Source of the DNA: Dietzia natronolimnaea
GTDB lineage: Bacteria; Actinomycetota; Actinomycetes; Mycobacteriales; Mycobacteriaceae
DNA: 38,417 bases
Direction of reading: 5' to 3'
NCBI RefSeq assembly: GCF_002289575.1
Contig: NZ_NTGA01000033.1
Span: 1 to 38,417, forward strand
Of this stretch, positions 16,292 to 24,260 are shown piece by piece. The notes below the pieces were generated by a model. That model was not told the origin of the DNA and ran no database searches. It worked only from the letters and a program-made list of their open reading frames with translations. The position numbers and the translations under genes are program-made. Numbering within the stretch: the stretch's first letter is position 1; every line of letters starts with the position of its first letter.

Positions 16292-17920
16292 CTATCGGTA
16301 GTGATGGGGAGTCGGGTGCGCGGCCAGGGCACCGTCGAGCATCTGCTCGGTGGACTGGGTCATGCGTGCTGCGCCATGCGCCGCCGAAGCCACCGCGCCA
16401 ACTCCCGCACCCGCCAGGCCTGCAACAGCACTGGCGCCGCGCCCCGCGCCGGCCACCGCACCAGCAACTCCGCCCTGAGGCTTGGCGGCCGCACCGCCAC
16501 CGCTTGAGCTGCCGCCCCCCGCCGGGCTTGCGCCTGCTGGTGAGCCCGCCCCCGCTGGCGCCGCTGGGGTGGGGCCGGAGCCCCCACCTGACGGCGGGGT
16601 CGACGACGAACCAGACGAGTGCGGCCCGAGGTACGCCGCCCCGTTCGCCGCGCCCTGGCCACCAGATCCCGACGCCGCCGGGGAGGCCGCACCCGCCATG
16701 CTCTGCGACGCACTGCCCAGCGCCGCCCCCGCGGCTCCTGCGACAGCGCCGGTCGCGCCAGCGGCGACCGCACCGATGCCGGCCGCACTGCCGCCAGCCA
16801 CTGAGGCGGACACCGCCGGGGCGACCACCCGCATCAGTGCCGGGAGAACCAGACCCGCAGCAGCCAGCAGCAGCATCGACGACACCGCCTCCATCACCGA
16901 CGGCGCCTGTGTCCCCGAGGACATCCAGAACGCCGCCAGGTACAGCAGGGTTGCTACCGGCTTGAACAGCAGCGCCGCCACCACGAAACCGATCATCGAC
17001 TTGAATGCCTGCTTGCCCGTGTTCATCGCAAACGATGCCGCCGCGAGCGGCAGCAGACCTACCACCACCACCAGCAGACCCTCTCGGACCACTAGAGCGA
17101 CCATCTGCGCCAGCGCTCCCAACAGGGCGAACACCACGAGAATCAGCACCGCCGCCGGACCAAGGCCGGTCTCCTCGTCGATCAGAGCCACCGCATTGAT
17201 CGCCGCCGCGGGATCCCCGCCCAATCCATCGGTGAGCCACTGCGCCGACACCGCATCCGTGGCCAAATGCAGGGACAAGATCACCACCGGCAGGGCGGCG
17301 CCGGCCAGAACGAAGTTGAACACGAGCTGGCCGACGTCCTCGAAACCATCACCCAAGCCGCGATTACGAGCGATCGCCATCCGAGTGCCTGCCACGATCA
17401 GCGACACCACGAACAGCAACGCCTGCGCCCACAGGGTCAGATTGAATATCCCCTCGACAGAGGAGGCGAAGTCAGCGCCCGAGAACGGCGACTCCTTGAT
17501 CCACATCGTCATGATCAGCGCCAACGACTGCGCGTTGCCCTCAAGTAGCGATTTGACGAAATCGCCAATCGGATCGCCCCAGAATCCAGAGGCAATCGCC
17601 TCGGCCGCATCGGTTGGATTGAGTGCCGCGCCGACGGTGTTGCAGGCGGCCGACTGAACACCCCGGACCGGGGCCGTGAGCGTCTCTCGCAGTCCGCCAG
17701 CATGGGCAGACTCCCTCATCCAATCGTGTGCCCCCGTATCGGAGAGCAGACCGCCGTCAAGGAACCCGCCGCCGACCTCGCCGTCTCGGCACTCCTCGTA
17801 GAACGACTGGAACTCGTTCTGATCAGTGTTCTGGGCGGCGGCTGGCGCCGCCACCGCGACCGAGGCCAACACAGCGGCCAGGAGAGCGACTGCCAGTTGC
17901 GTGAGGCGTCTCAGATCCAC
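16292..17920 (-). CDS. VirB6/TrbL-like polytopic channel protein
   Basis: A 542-residue membrane protein that would form the inner part of the secretion channel. GTG 17920 overlaps the stop of the upstream gene by ten bases; a signal peptide follows (LAVALLAAVLASVAVAAPAAAQ, cleavage near residue 30). A soluble segment with four cysteines follows, then about six hydrophobic helices between residues 140 and 370 (LWAQALLFVVSLIVAG, LVFNFVLAGAALPVVIL, AAVLILVVFALLGALAQMV, LLVVVVGLLPLAAASF and others), as in VirB6/TrbL. The C-terminal 170 residues are Gly/Ala/Ser/Pro-rich low complexity and probably disordered. The first start codon of the longer open frame (18136) is rejected because that part overlaps the neighbouring gene. 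Confidence 0.88.
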   Translation of the reverse strand: MDLRRLTQLAVALLAAVLASVAVAAPAAAQNTDQNEFQSFYEECRDGEVGGGFLDGGLLSDTGAHDWMRESAHAGGLRETLTAPVRGVQSAACNTVGAALNPTDAAEAIASGFWGDPIGDFVKSLLEGNAQSLALIMTMWIKESPFSGADFASSVEGIFNLTLWAQALLFVVSLIVAGTRMAIARNRGLGDGFEDVGQLVFNFVLAGAALPVVILSLHLATDAVSAQWLTDGLGGDPAAAINAVALIDEETGLGPAAVLILVVFALLGALAQMVALVVREGLLVVVVGLLPLAAASFAMNTGKQAFKSMIGFVVAALLFKPVATLLYLAAFWMSSGTQAPSVMEAVSSMLLLAAAGLVLPALMRVVAPAVSASVAGGSAAGIGAVAAGATGAVAGAAGAALGSASQSMAGAASPAASGSGGQGAANGAAYLGPHSSGSSSTPPSGGGSGPTPAAPAGAGSPAGASPAGGGSSSGGGAAAKPQGGVAGAVAGAGRGASAVAGLAGAGVGAVASAAHGAARMTQSTEQMLDGALAAHPTPHHYR

Positions 17921-18732
17921 AGCACCCACGACCGATCCAGCTCCTCGAGCGCCGGCAAAGACCGCCCAGAGACGATCTCCCACTGTTCGCCGGTCCAGGC
18001 AACAGACACGCGAACGACTGGATGCTCGGTAGCGCTCACGTCGATGGTGTCGACCTGGCCGACTGCGTCCGCCACCGACGGCATCGCCGCATCGACGGTG
18101 CAAAACTCGGGAGAGCAGTGGCTGAAGCGGAACCACCGGGGAGCTTGAAAGCCCTCGGCGGCCCGAAGTGCTTGCCCCTGTGCCGCCGTCCCGCGGTTCC
18201 GGAGCTCCTCAAGCAACCCGGGCTCCTCCGCGACGAGCTCGGGGGCATAGCGCTGCATGAAGTCGGCGTACACCGGCCCCATCTCCAGGCCCAGGCCGAT
18301 GTAGTTGGCGGTGAGCAGGGCTGCTCCGCCTGGTGAACGGGCGTAGCCAGTCATGACGTCTTCCTCGACGTCGGTGGGGCCGTCCGAGGTGGACACCATC
18401 AAGGTGGTCCCGCTCGGAACGCGCTGCAGTGTCAGGCCTGATGGTGCGGCCACCTGTTCGGTGCCGGCGGGGAACGATCCAGCCTCTTCGCTCTGCCCTA
18501 GGGGTTGTCCTCCGGGGACCTCCACGACCGTGACTTGCCGACCCACGAGGTCACTTACCACTCGCCCCGGCTGGACTGCGGGCGTTGAGACGACAGGCGC
18601 CGAGGTCGGCTCCGGCGCAGGCGCCGCTTGGCCGGCTTCTTCGTCCCGTCCGGTCATGGCGATGACCACGACCAACACCACCAGCGACACAACCAGTACT
18701 GCAGCGGCGGTGATCCACGTCTTCTTCGTCAT
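17911..18732 (-). CDS. Anchored extracytoplasmic transfer protein
   Basis: A 273-residue protein from ATG 18732, overlapping the lipoprotein gene by four bases. One N-terminal transmembrane helix (ITAAAVLVVSLVVLVVVIAM, about 7-26) is followed by a Pro/Ala/Ser linker and a long extracytoplasmic domain with two cysteines (SHCSPEFCTV). Its segment GYARSPGGAALLTANYIGL aligns with GYSHTPQGAALAAANGQAA of the next-upstream lipoprotein, and both end in a VAWTGEQWEIV / LAWTGADWKVV strand. The two are therefore paralogues, one membrane-anchored and one lipid-anchored. Family number not recognised with certainty (DUF8175-like). Probably part of the extracytoplasmic face of the secretion channel, by context. 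Confidence 0.8.
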   Translation of the reverse strand: MTKKTWITAAAVLVVSLVVLVVVIAMTGRDEEAGQAAPAPEPTSAPVVSTPAVQPGRVVSDLVGRQVTVVEVPGGQPLGQSEEAGSFPAGTEQVAAPSGLTLQRVPSGTTLMVSTSDGPTDVEEDVMTGYARSPGGAALLTANYIGLGLEMGPVYADFMQRYAPELVAEEPGLLEELRNRGTAAQGQALRAAEGFQAPRWFRFSHCSPEFCTVDAAMPSVADAVGQVDTIDVSATEHPVVRVSVAWTGEQWEIVSGRSLPALEELDRSWVLWI

Positions 18733-19349
18733 TGGTTGTCCTCGTCCCAGGTCGTGAACCCGTCCAGCGTCTGGATCTCGGCGGCGTCGATGTTGTCGGC
18801 CTGCGTGGGCAGAACGACCTTCCAGTCCGCCCCGGTCCAGGCGAGCTGCACCGGGTAAGCAGCCAGGAGGGGCTCTGGCTCGTCGGCGGACGGTGGAGTG
18901 GAGGTAGCCAGCAGCACGATCGCCCGCTCGGGTGAGTAGTCGCTGACCTTGAAGCCGGAGAACGTCGTCGCCACCGCCGGGTCAACTGCTCCGGACACGC
19001 TCATCAGCACCCGGGCTTGCGCCCACTGATCGCGTCCCGGGCCGGGAGCGGTCACCGTGCGCACCACCTCGGGCCAGGTGGCATCCGGGGCCGTGGCCAA
19101 AGCCGCCTGACCGTTCGCCGCCGCCAGCGCCGCACCCTGCGGCGTGTGGCTGTAGCCCTGAGGCGGGGACGTCCTTGCCGGGCCGTCGGCACGGGAGGTG
19201 GGAACCTTGAGCCCTGCGACGTTGCGCCAGGTGAGGTCGGCAGGCGCAGCGGCGACGTCGACGGCCGGGGCCTCGGTCTGCTCATCTGTTGAGCAGGCTG
19301 AGATGGGTAGCAGCAGCGCTATCGCCGCAGTGATGAGAACCCGTCGCAC
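18729..19349 (-). CDS. Lipoprotein of the transfer operon
   Basis: A 206-residue lipoprotein from GTG 19349, with AAGGAGAGA at good spacing upstream; it starts 14 bases after the previous stop. The signal peptide RRVLITAAIALLLPISAC ends in a lipobox (ISAC) with the cysteine at residue 19, so the mature protein is attached to the outer face of the membrane. The mature domain is homologous over GYSxTPxGAALAAAN and the closing LAWTGADWKVV to the anchored protein encoded immediately downstream. Longer in-frame extensions upstream overlap the pilin-like gene and have no ribosome binding site. Role inferred: extracytoplasmic component of the type IV system. Confidence 0.85.
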   Translation of the reverse strand: MRRVLITAAIALLLPISACSTDEQTEAPAVDVAAAPADLTWRNVAGLKVPTSRADGPARTSPPQGYSHTPQGAALAAANGQAALATAPDATWPEVVRTVTAPGPGRDQWAQARVLMSVSGAVDPAVATTFSGFKVSDYSPERAIVLLATSTPPSADEPEPLLAAYPVQLAWTGADWKVVLPTQADNIDAAEIQTLDGFTTWDEDNQ

Positions 19350-19363
19350 AGCTATCTCTCCTT

Positions 19364-19660
19364 CTAGATGAAAACGTCGGCGATGTGGCCGGCGGAGGCC
19401 ACGATCAGGCACCCGACGATGACCTTGATGGTGATCGCCTGGATCGAGGGCCCGTACTGGTCGATCAGGCGGTTGTCGATCGTCAGCAGCGCGCCGATCG
19501 CCATCACCCCGGCGACCAGGACGGCGGTGGCGCCCCACTTCACCCAGCCGACTGCCTGGGTGAAGCGGGTCATCGCCTCGGCCGGTGGTCCAACAGGACT
19601 GGTCGGGGGCAGCACCGCGCCCGGATCCTGTGCCAGGACGGTCACCACGTCGGCGAGCAC
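19364..19660 (-). CDS. Pilin-like two-span membrane protein, copy 2
   Basis: A 98-residue protein from GTG 19660, which begins four bases after the stop of the upstream paralogue with no separate ribosome binding site, so translation is probably by reinitiation. Two transmembrane helices: VKWGATAVLVAGVMAIGALL (about 40-59) and ITIKVIVGCLIVASAGHI (about 76-93). Size and topology match TrbC/VirB2-type pilin subunits or VirB3-like proteins. It aligns with the neighbouring 19665-19964 product around W-(K/G)-W/C-x-A, GVMAxGA, and the second helix motif I-x-G-C-L-(I/L), so the two genes arose by duplication. No obvious cleaved signal peptide is present. Confidence 0.75.
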   Translation of the reverse strand: MLADVVTVLAQDPGAVLPPTSPVGPPAEAMTRFTQAVGWVKWGATAVLVAGVMAIGALLTIDNRLIDQYGPSIQAITIKVIVGCLIVASAGHIADVFI

Positions 19661-19664
19661 GGTT

Positions 19665-19964
19665 CTAGGAGACCAGCGCGTTGACGATGGGGCCGGCCAG
19701 CATGATGAGCAGGCAGCCACCGATGATGCGGGCGACCGTGGCCTGGACCTCGTCGCCACGGCCCGACGAGCGGGCCATGATGAAGTAGGCGCCGGCGGCC
19801 ATTACGCCCATGATCCCGATCGCGATGCAGCCCCACATGAAGTACGACAGCGCGGTGTCGACCTTCACGCCCGCTCCTGGGATTTCCTGTGGGGACAGGT
19901 TCTCCCCGACGGCGATGATGTGCTCGGCCACCGGGGCGGCGGCGTGAATCGTCTCGACAAACAT
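19665..19964 (-). CDS. Pilin-like two-span membrane protein, copy 1
   Basis: A 99-residue protein from ATG 19964 with AAGGAG six bases upstream. Two transmembrane helices: YFMWGCIAIGIMGVMAAGAYFI (about 41-62) and VARIIGGCLLIMLAGPIVNAL (about 77-97), separated by a charged loop RSSGRGDEVQ. This is the typical form of TrbC/VirB2-like major pilins in Gram-positive conjugation systems. Upstream is the DUF6668-type gene and downstream, after four bases, a diverged copy. A role as the conjugation channel subunit is inferred from topology and operon position; sequence identity to a named pilin is not claimed. Confidence 0.78.
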   Translation of the reverse strand: MFVETIHAAAPVAEHIIAVGENLSPQEIPGAGVKVDTALSYFMWGCIAIGIMGVMAAGAYFIMARSSGRGDEVQATVARIIGGCLLIMLAGPIVNALVS

Positions 19965-20006
19965 GGAGTTCTCCTTGTGGTCTGGTGCCCACGGATGAGC
20001 TTGGGG

Positions 20007-20648
20007 TCAGGACTTTGTTGTCCGGCCGCGCCACCGCTCGGCGGCGGCGGTGAAGACCTCCGCTGCGGCGGCAGCGACGGACGTCGGGACCGCGTCGGTG
20101 GGTGCTGGTGGGCGGGCAAACCGCTTCACCACCGGGGCGGTGTAGTTGGGCGTCCACGTCGCCAGCTCGGGCGGTGTGGTGGTCAGCAGTTCGGGAATCC
20201 AGTCGATGTGCCAGCTCGCGCCCGCCGCAGCGGCGACGAGCTCGCGGCGGCGCGACAGCGACAGTGCCGGTTTGTCGGGGGTCGCCGCGACGGTCACCAG
20301 GCCCAGTAGTGAGCATCCGCCGACCGCCCCGGCCTGGTGTTGGAGACACAACCGGTGCGCGGCGTCCAGGCCCGCGGCGTGCATCCGAGCGACGACGACA
20401 ACGAACGGCGTGGCATCAGCGGCGGGCCATCCGCGCCGACTGTCCGCGGCAGGTGCCCACATCGACTCCAAGGTGGACACCCCGGCCCCGCCGTGAGCGC
20501 CCAGTAGCCAGATCACCGGCGCCCGCCCTGCCGGACGCGGCACCGGCGAATCCCACACCGGGGCCCGGTCCCCTTCAGTGGGGGCCGCCAACCACCCCGG
20601 CACAGAATTTGACGACCGGTCGCTGGGAAGCTTGTGCGCGCTGGTCAT
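20007..20648 (-). CDS. DUF6668-type protein, degenerate ParA-like P-loop
   Basis: A 213-residue protein from ATG 20648 with a perfect AAGGAGG six bases upstream. After a Pro-rich start, the core begins VIWLLGAHGGAGVSTL (45-60), which looks like the deviant Walker A of ParA/MinD proteins but lacks the lysines (GGVGKT becomes GGAGVST). A later VTVAATPDKPALSLSRRREL and a Pro/Ala-rich C-terminus follow. Such proteins occur in actinobacterial transfer operons next to the pilin genes. The missing lysine argues against normal ATPase activity; a scaffolding role is more likely. The four-base-spaced neighbours suggest assembly with the pilin-like proteins, but this is inference. Confidence 0.8.
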   Translation of the reverse strand: MTSAHKLPSDRSSNSVPGWLAAPTEGDRAPVWDSPVPRPAGRAPVIWLLGAHGGAGVSTLESMWAPAADSRRGWPAADATPFVVVVARMHAAGLDAAHRLCLQHQAGAVGGCSLLGLVTVAATPDKPALSLSRRRELVAAAAGASWHIDWIPELLTTTPPELATWTPNYTAPVVKRFARPPAPTDAVPTSVAAAAAEVFTAAAERWRGRTTKS

Positions 20649-20680
20649 GCTCGCCTCCTTGTCTTCGTCTGCCGCCCGGC

Positions 20681-22366
20681 TCACGCAGTCACAGAGGCCA
20701 GGGCCTCGGACAGGGCCGAGCGGTCGGCGGTCTGCGCAGATGCTGCGAGCTGCGCCAGCTGGTCTTCCCCGGCCCCGGATCGAACTAGCTCCCTGCGATC
20801 CAGACCAGTCGACGAGGACCCTGGCTGCTGGTTCACCGGCTCGAGGCCCCGCGAGATCGCGATGTCGTTGGCCGCCGCGATCGCCCACTGCTGGGTGATC
20901 GCGGCCGGGGACTGACCCGACGCCGAGAACGGGGTGCGGTCGTACATGCCGTGTGCGTCGATCGCGTTCCAGGTCTGGGTCTCGGTGGCCATTTCCACCA
21001 GACCCGTGGTGTCGGTGACCGTGTGCTCGATCTCCCCGACCACTCGCCGCAGCCCCGAATCCACCGTCGCCGGAGTGATGACCTCCGCCGCGGACACTGC
21101 GAGCTGGCCGACCAGCACCGCCGCTCCGGCTGCTGGATTCGCAGCCCCCGCCAACGCGATCTGCGCAATGTTCTGCGGCGTCAGCGTCTTCTTGGCCACG
21201 GTGATGGACGCCGCCAGCGCCATGCCGGCGAGCTTGGTCCCGGCCTCCACCAGCATCGCGGTCGGATCGGTTGGGGTCTGGATCTGAGTGGGGTCGCTAT
21301 ACCGCGCCATCCGAGACAGCGTCGTGTTGCCCCGGCTGGCCGGGGCAATCGTGAAACCGCTGCCCTCGGAGTACTCCACGTCCTCCGCGATGGTCTCTGC
21401 CGCCGTGAACAGCACCGATTGACCAGTCACCTGGGCCACGTTCACCAATGCCTGCACCGGATCTCCCCCGGTCTCGCTCTGCCCGGCGATGTTCGCCACG
21501 ACCTGAAACAGGTCCGAATCCGGCGGGGTATCGCAGGCCAGATCCCCCAGGACACAGAACGACGCGACACGATCGGCCACCGCACCGAAATCCGGGGCTG
21601 AGGTGTTGGGCGAGATCCCGCGCCCCTCAGGGGTCGGCACCCCCTGGCCGAGGCTGATCGACGACACCGCGGTTCCCTCAGTTCCCGGGACCACTCCCGG
21701 ACTGGTGCGGGTCGGGCCCTCCTGGAACACCGGCGCCCCCTGCGCGCGGGTGGGATCACTCATCAGCGCCGCCCCGGCGAACTGCTCCGGATCGACCGGT
21801 CCGGAACCGGCCCCGATGTCTCGAGCAATCGCTGAAGCGACCTGAGCGCCCTGGCTATAGCCCGAGACGAAGATCTTGGTCTCAGGGCACCGCTCGATCG
21901 TCTCCTCGATGAGCCTCTTGCCGTTCTCGATACCGACGGTGACGCTCTCGGCATAGCTCGACTGGTCCTCCGACGGAACAAACCCGCCGAACGACGCCGG
22001 ATACGGCACGTACGTGCGGCTCATCCGCGTCTCGCCGTCAGCGTTTGCCGCCCGCACGGTGGGACTGACCACCCGGGCCATCCAACCGGTGTCTGCGCCG
22101 GTCTCGGAGTTCTTCGACGACTCCGTCGTCCCGTTCACCGCAACGAGCTGCACCAAGGGGCACTCGTCGCCTTCGGGAAGTTCCACCTGCGAGGTCCCAC
22201 CAGCCGACGACGGTACGGATACCGTCGAGGTCAGCGGGCTGGGTGTGGTGCTGGTCGGAGTAGTGGTCGACGTACTTTGGGCGTGAACCGCCCCGGATTG
22301 CATGACTGCCACCAACGAGGACGCAGTGACCACAGCGCCGATTCTGGCTGCATTCCTCGACTTCAT
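20681..22366 (-). CDS. Secreted cutinase-family serine esterase with large insertion
   Basis: A 561-residue exported alpha/beta hydrolase from ATG 22366, overlapping the upstream stop by four bases. A signal peptide ends near AVHAQ (residue 30), then a Thr/Ser/Pro linker. The cutinase core has the nucleophile motif FVSGYSQGAQ (Ser171), FCVLGDLACDTP with catalytic Asp275 between a cysteine pair, and a candidate His472 in NAIDAHGMYD. About 150 residues between Asp and His (helical, Ala-rich, LTPQNIAQIALAGAANPAAG) are an insertion not found in simple cutinases such as Culp proteins. Residues after 490 form a second extension. Substrate is probably a lipid ester of the mycolate envelope. Placement in the middle of the transfer operon suggests a role in crossing the outer lipid layer. 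Confidence 0.85.
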   Translation of the reverse strand: MKSRNAARIGAVVTASSLVAVMQSGAVHAQSTSTTTPTSTTPSPLTSTVSVPSSAGGTSQVELPEGDECPLVQLVAVNGTTESSKNSETGADTGWMARVVSPTVRAANADGETRMSRTYVPYPASFGGFVPSEDQSSYAESVTVGIENGKRLIEETIERCPETKIFVSGYSQGAQVASAIARDIGAGSGPVDPEQFAGAALMSDPTRAQGAPVFQEGPTRTSPGVVPGTEGTAVSSISLGQGVPTPEGRGISPNTSAPDFGAVADRVASFCVLGDLACDTPPDSDLFQVVANIAGQSETGGDPVQALVNVAQVTGQSVLFTAAETIAEDVEYSEGSGFTIAPASRGNTTLSRMARYSDPTQIQTPTDPTAMLVEAGTKLAGMALAASITVAKKTLTPQNIAQIALAGAANPAAGAAVLVGQLAVSAAEVITPATVDSGLRRVVGEIEHTVTDTTGLVEMATETQTWNAIDAHGMYDRTPFSASGQSPAAITQQWAIAAANDIAISRGLEPVNQQPGSSSTGLDRRELVRSGAGEDQLAQLAASAQTADRSALSEALASVTA

Positions 22367-23109
22367 TCCCGGGCTCCTTCGGAGTGCTCTTCGATCGACA
22401 CGATCTGGACCTCGCCGTCTGTGCGAGTGGTCTTTACGCGCTGGTTGTAGGTGGTTTCTGTGCCATCGGGTGCGGTCTCGATCAGCTCGACCAACGCCGC
22501 ATCGTCGCCGTCGTCGACGACCCGAAGACAGTGCGTTGTCCCCCGGGCAACGGAGTCGATGCCCTCCTGGAGCGCATCAAGATCGGTGATCTGGGAGTCC
22601 TTCGCCAACAGCGGCTTCATCTCGTCGGCATCTCGCGCGACGTAGTAGGCGTGTTGGAAGGCCAGGACGACACCGGCAACCGACTTTTGATCGCCTTTGC
22701 CGTTGCCCGAGACGGCGGTGGCCGACTCGGAGATCTCACACTCCGACTCGGCCACCGCACCGCCCTCGTCTGCCGCCGCTGTCGGTGGCAGCTTCAACGT
22801 CGGAGAGGCCGACGTCTCCGGGCCCGACAGCAGGGAGGACATCACCCAGGCGCCGGCGCCGATTACCACCAGCACTGCCGCGACGACGCCTACAAACAGC
22901 AATCTGACGCGCCCCCGGTTGTCGGCTCGACCTGGCGTGGTCTGGTCGGCAGCCGGGATCGGGTCGGGTAGGTCGAACCATTGCTCGTCAGTGGAGGAAG
23001 GGCCGGTGGGGACTGCCTCCAGATGACGGGCCTCCTCCCGATCGTCAGCAGAATCTGACGGCTCTACGCCTGAGAACCACTCGGGCTGATCGTCGTCTGC
23101 ACTCACCAC
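22363..23109 (-). CDS. VirB8-like anchored protein with NTF2-type domain
   Basis: A 248-residue protein. The start is GTG 23109 or the adjacent GTG 23106, behind a purine-rich GGGGAGAGGGG. The first 65 residues are cytoplasmic and acidic; a single transmembrane helix follows (VRLLFVGVVAAVLVVIGAGAWVM, about 68-90). The outside part, from about residue 125, has an alpha/beta pattern (GVVLAFQHAYYVARDADEMKP, then strands ending TTYNQRVKTTRTDGEVQIVSIEE) like the NTF2/SnoaL fold of VirB8 and TcpC. Only two cysteines are seen. It lies 27 bases downstream of a small hydrophobic protein gene and overlaps the cutinase start. A channel scaffold role is inferred. Confidence 0.78.
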   Translation of the reverse strand: MVSADDDQPEWFSGVEPSDSADDREEARHLEAVPTGPSSTDEQWFDLPDPIPAADQTTPGRADNRGRVRLLFVGVVAAVLVVIGAGAWVMSSLLSGPETSASPTLKLPPTAAADEGGAVAESECEISESATAVSGNGKGDQKSVAGVVLAFQHAYYVARDADEMKPLLAKDSQITDLDALQEGIDSVARGTTHCLRVVDDGDDAALVELIETAPDGTETTYNQRVKTTRTDGEVQIVSIEEHSEGARE

Positions 23110-23136
23110 TAGCCCCTCTCCCCTGCTCGATGTCGG

Positions 23137-23469
23137 TCAGTTGAAGTGGACCGGCGGGACGCCCGGGATGGCCAGGCCGTTGATCGACCCGGCGGCCGCG
23201 TCCTTGGCGTTGTTCATGCCGTCGTGGAACGCGTTCTCGACGCCCGTTGCAGCATGGGGGTTGCTCGCCACCGCGCCGCCCAGGCCGAGCGCTGCCGACC
23301 CTCCGCCGGCGGCGACACCGGTGCCGACGATTCCTGCGGGAACTGCCCATGCGGGCGCGGTGGCAACCGCCGCGGCGGCACCGGCCACGGCGGGTGCCGC
23401 AGACGCGGCCGCGGCCGGGATGGCGGTGTTAGCGATCATTCCGGCGATGAGGAGCGAGATCGGATCCAT
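23137..23469 (-). CDS. Small hydrophobic Ala/Gly-rich protein
   Basis: A 110-residue protein from ATG 23469 with AAGGAG seven bases upstream. It starts MDPISLLIAGMIANTAIPAAAA and contains two or three hydrophobic Ala/Val/Gly stretches up to about residue 70, then a hydrophilic tail with HDGMNNAKDAAAG and a PPVHF end. Probably membrane-inserted or a small secreted or holin-like structural protein. No family is recognised. As the second gene of the transfer operon, between the Pro/Ala repeat protein and the VirB8-like gene, it is likely a structural component of the transfer machine. Confidence 0.7.
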   Translation of the reverse strand: MDPISLLIAGMIANTAIPAAAASAAPAVAGAAAAVATAPAWAVPAGIVGTGVAAGGGSAALGLGGAVASNPHAATGVENAFHDGMNNAKDAAAGSINGLAIPGVPPVHFN

Positions 23470-23517
23470 GGTGGTTCTCCTTCGGTGTGTGAGTGAGCAC
23501 TGGCGGTCGGTCGACCG

Positions 23518-24138
23518 TCAGCCGATGTGGAGCTGCTTGGGGGCGATGGGGGCCTGGGGCGTCACCGCGCCACGGCCGCCCAGGTCGATCGTGAGTCCCG
23601 GTGCGGGGGCCGGGGCCTGCTGGACCGGCGCAGGAGCGGGCGCCGGAGCTGGCGCTGGAGCGGGTGCCTGACGGACCGGTGCCGGGGCCTGCTGCACGGG
23701 TGCCTGACGCACCGGAGCTGGGGCCTGCTGCACGGGCGCCTGACGCACCGGAGCTGGGGCCTGCTGCACGGGCGCGACCGCCTGCTGGACCGCGGGAGCC
23801 TCCGGGGTGGCAGCCTCCGATGCTCGCTCTCGACGAGGGTCGGGATTGTCTTCCTTCTTCGCCTTCTTGACCTCGGTGGCGGCGGAAATGCCGGCTTGCT
23901 GCGCCACCGGCTTCGCCCGCGCTGTTGCGGGAGCGGGTGTCGCACGAGCCGTGGCCCGAGTGGTCGACGCCTGACCCTCCACGACCCCGGCCTGAGCCGT
24001 CGTCGCCTTCGCTGGCTTCTGAGCCTCGGTGACACCTGCCTGCGTGCCGGCCAGGGCGAGGGTGACGCCTCCGAACGCGACAATCGCTGCGGTGGTTCCG
24101 ATGAGCGCTCCCCTGAGCGCGGTCCGAGAATGGTGCAT
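23518..24138 (-). CDS. Exported Pro/Ala/Gln-repeat envelope protein, first gene of the transfer operon
   Basis: A 206-residue protein from ATG 24138 (AGGGG six bases upstream). An N-terminal hydrophobic helix (ALIGTTAAIVAFGGVTLALAG, about 10-31) is either an uncleaved anchor or a signal peptide. Residues 32-100 are charged, Ala/Thr-rich with a KKAKKEDNPDPRRE cluster. Residues about 113-185 are tandem repeats of the form APVQQAPAPVRQ followed by an AP-dipeptide run, then a short C-terminal GLTIDLGGRGAVTPQAP domain. The Pro/Ala rod is a TonB/VirB10-like spacer able to cross a thick envelope. Its DNA also shows tandem near-identical 24-36 bp units. The function is inferred. Confidence 0.78.
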   Translation of the reverse strand: MHHSRTALRGALIGTTAAIVAFGGVTLALAGTQAGVTEAQKPAKATTAQAGVVEGQASTTRATARATPAPATARAKPVAQQAGISAATEVKKAKKEDNPDPRRERASEAATPEAPAVQQAVAPVQQAPAPVRQAPVQQAPAPVRQAPVQQAPAPVRQAPAPAPAPAPAPAPVQQAPAPAPGLTIDLGGRGAVTPQAPIAPKQLHIG

Positions 24139-24159
24139 GGCCTACCCCTGTCGCCGTTT

Positions 24160-24206
24160 TATAGTGACACCCTAACCCCTCCGGGGCGCATGTCAACGTC
24201 ACTATA
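24160..24206. promoter_or_regulatory. Inverted operator TATAGTGAC / GTCACTATA
   Basis: Perfect 9-bp half-sites at 24160-24168 and 24198-24206, flanking both elements of the transfer-operon promoter. Divergent XRE repressor gene 24261 is the obvious candidate to bind. A close match to the left half (TTTATAGTG) recurs at 28175 in the promoter of the ribbon-helix-helix gene. Confidence 0.55.
24169..24196 (-). promoter_or_regulatory. Putative promoter of the transfer operon
   Basis: Reading leftward, TTGACA (complement of 24191-24196) and TAGGGT (complement of 24169-24174) are 16 bases apart, a near-consensus actinobacterial promoter. The expected start point (about 24162) is inside the TATAGTGAC half-site and gives a leader of about 24 bases before ATG 24138. 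It probably drives the whole 16.5-kb operon. Confidence 0.6.
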
Positions 24207-24260
24207 GGACGCAACCGTAAAGTCGTGGGGAAACATCAGGACGGCGACGGAGGAGTGCAC

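Noticed and set aside
16269-17240. Upstream in-frame extension of the SCO6880-type protein
   Set aside because: The extension is Gly/Arg/Ser-rich nonsense overlapping the VirB6-like gene in another frame, and a good ribosome binding site lies before GTG 16268.
17921-18136. Upstream extension of the VirB6-like protein
   Set aside because: It overlaps the anchored protein gene; the signal peptide begins right after GTG 17920.
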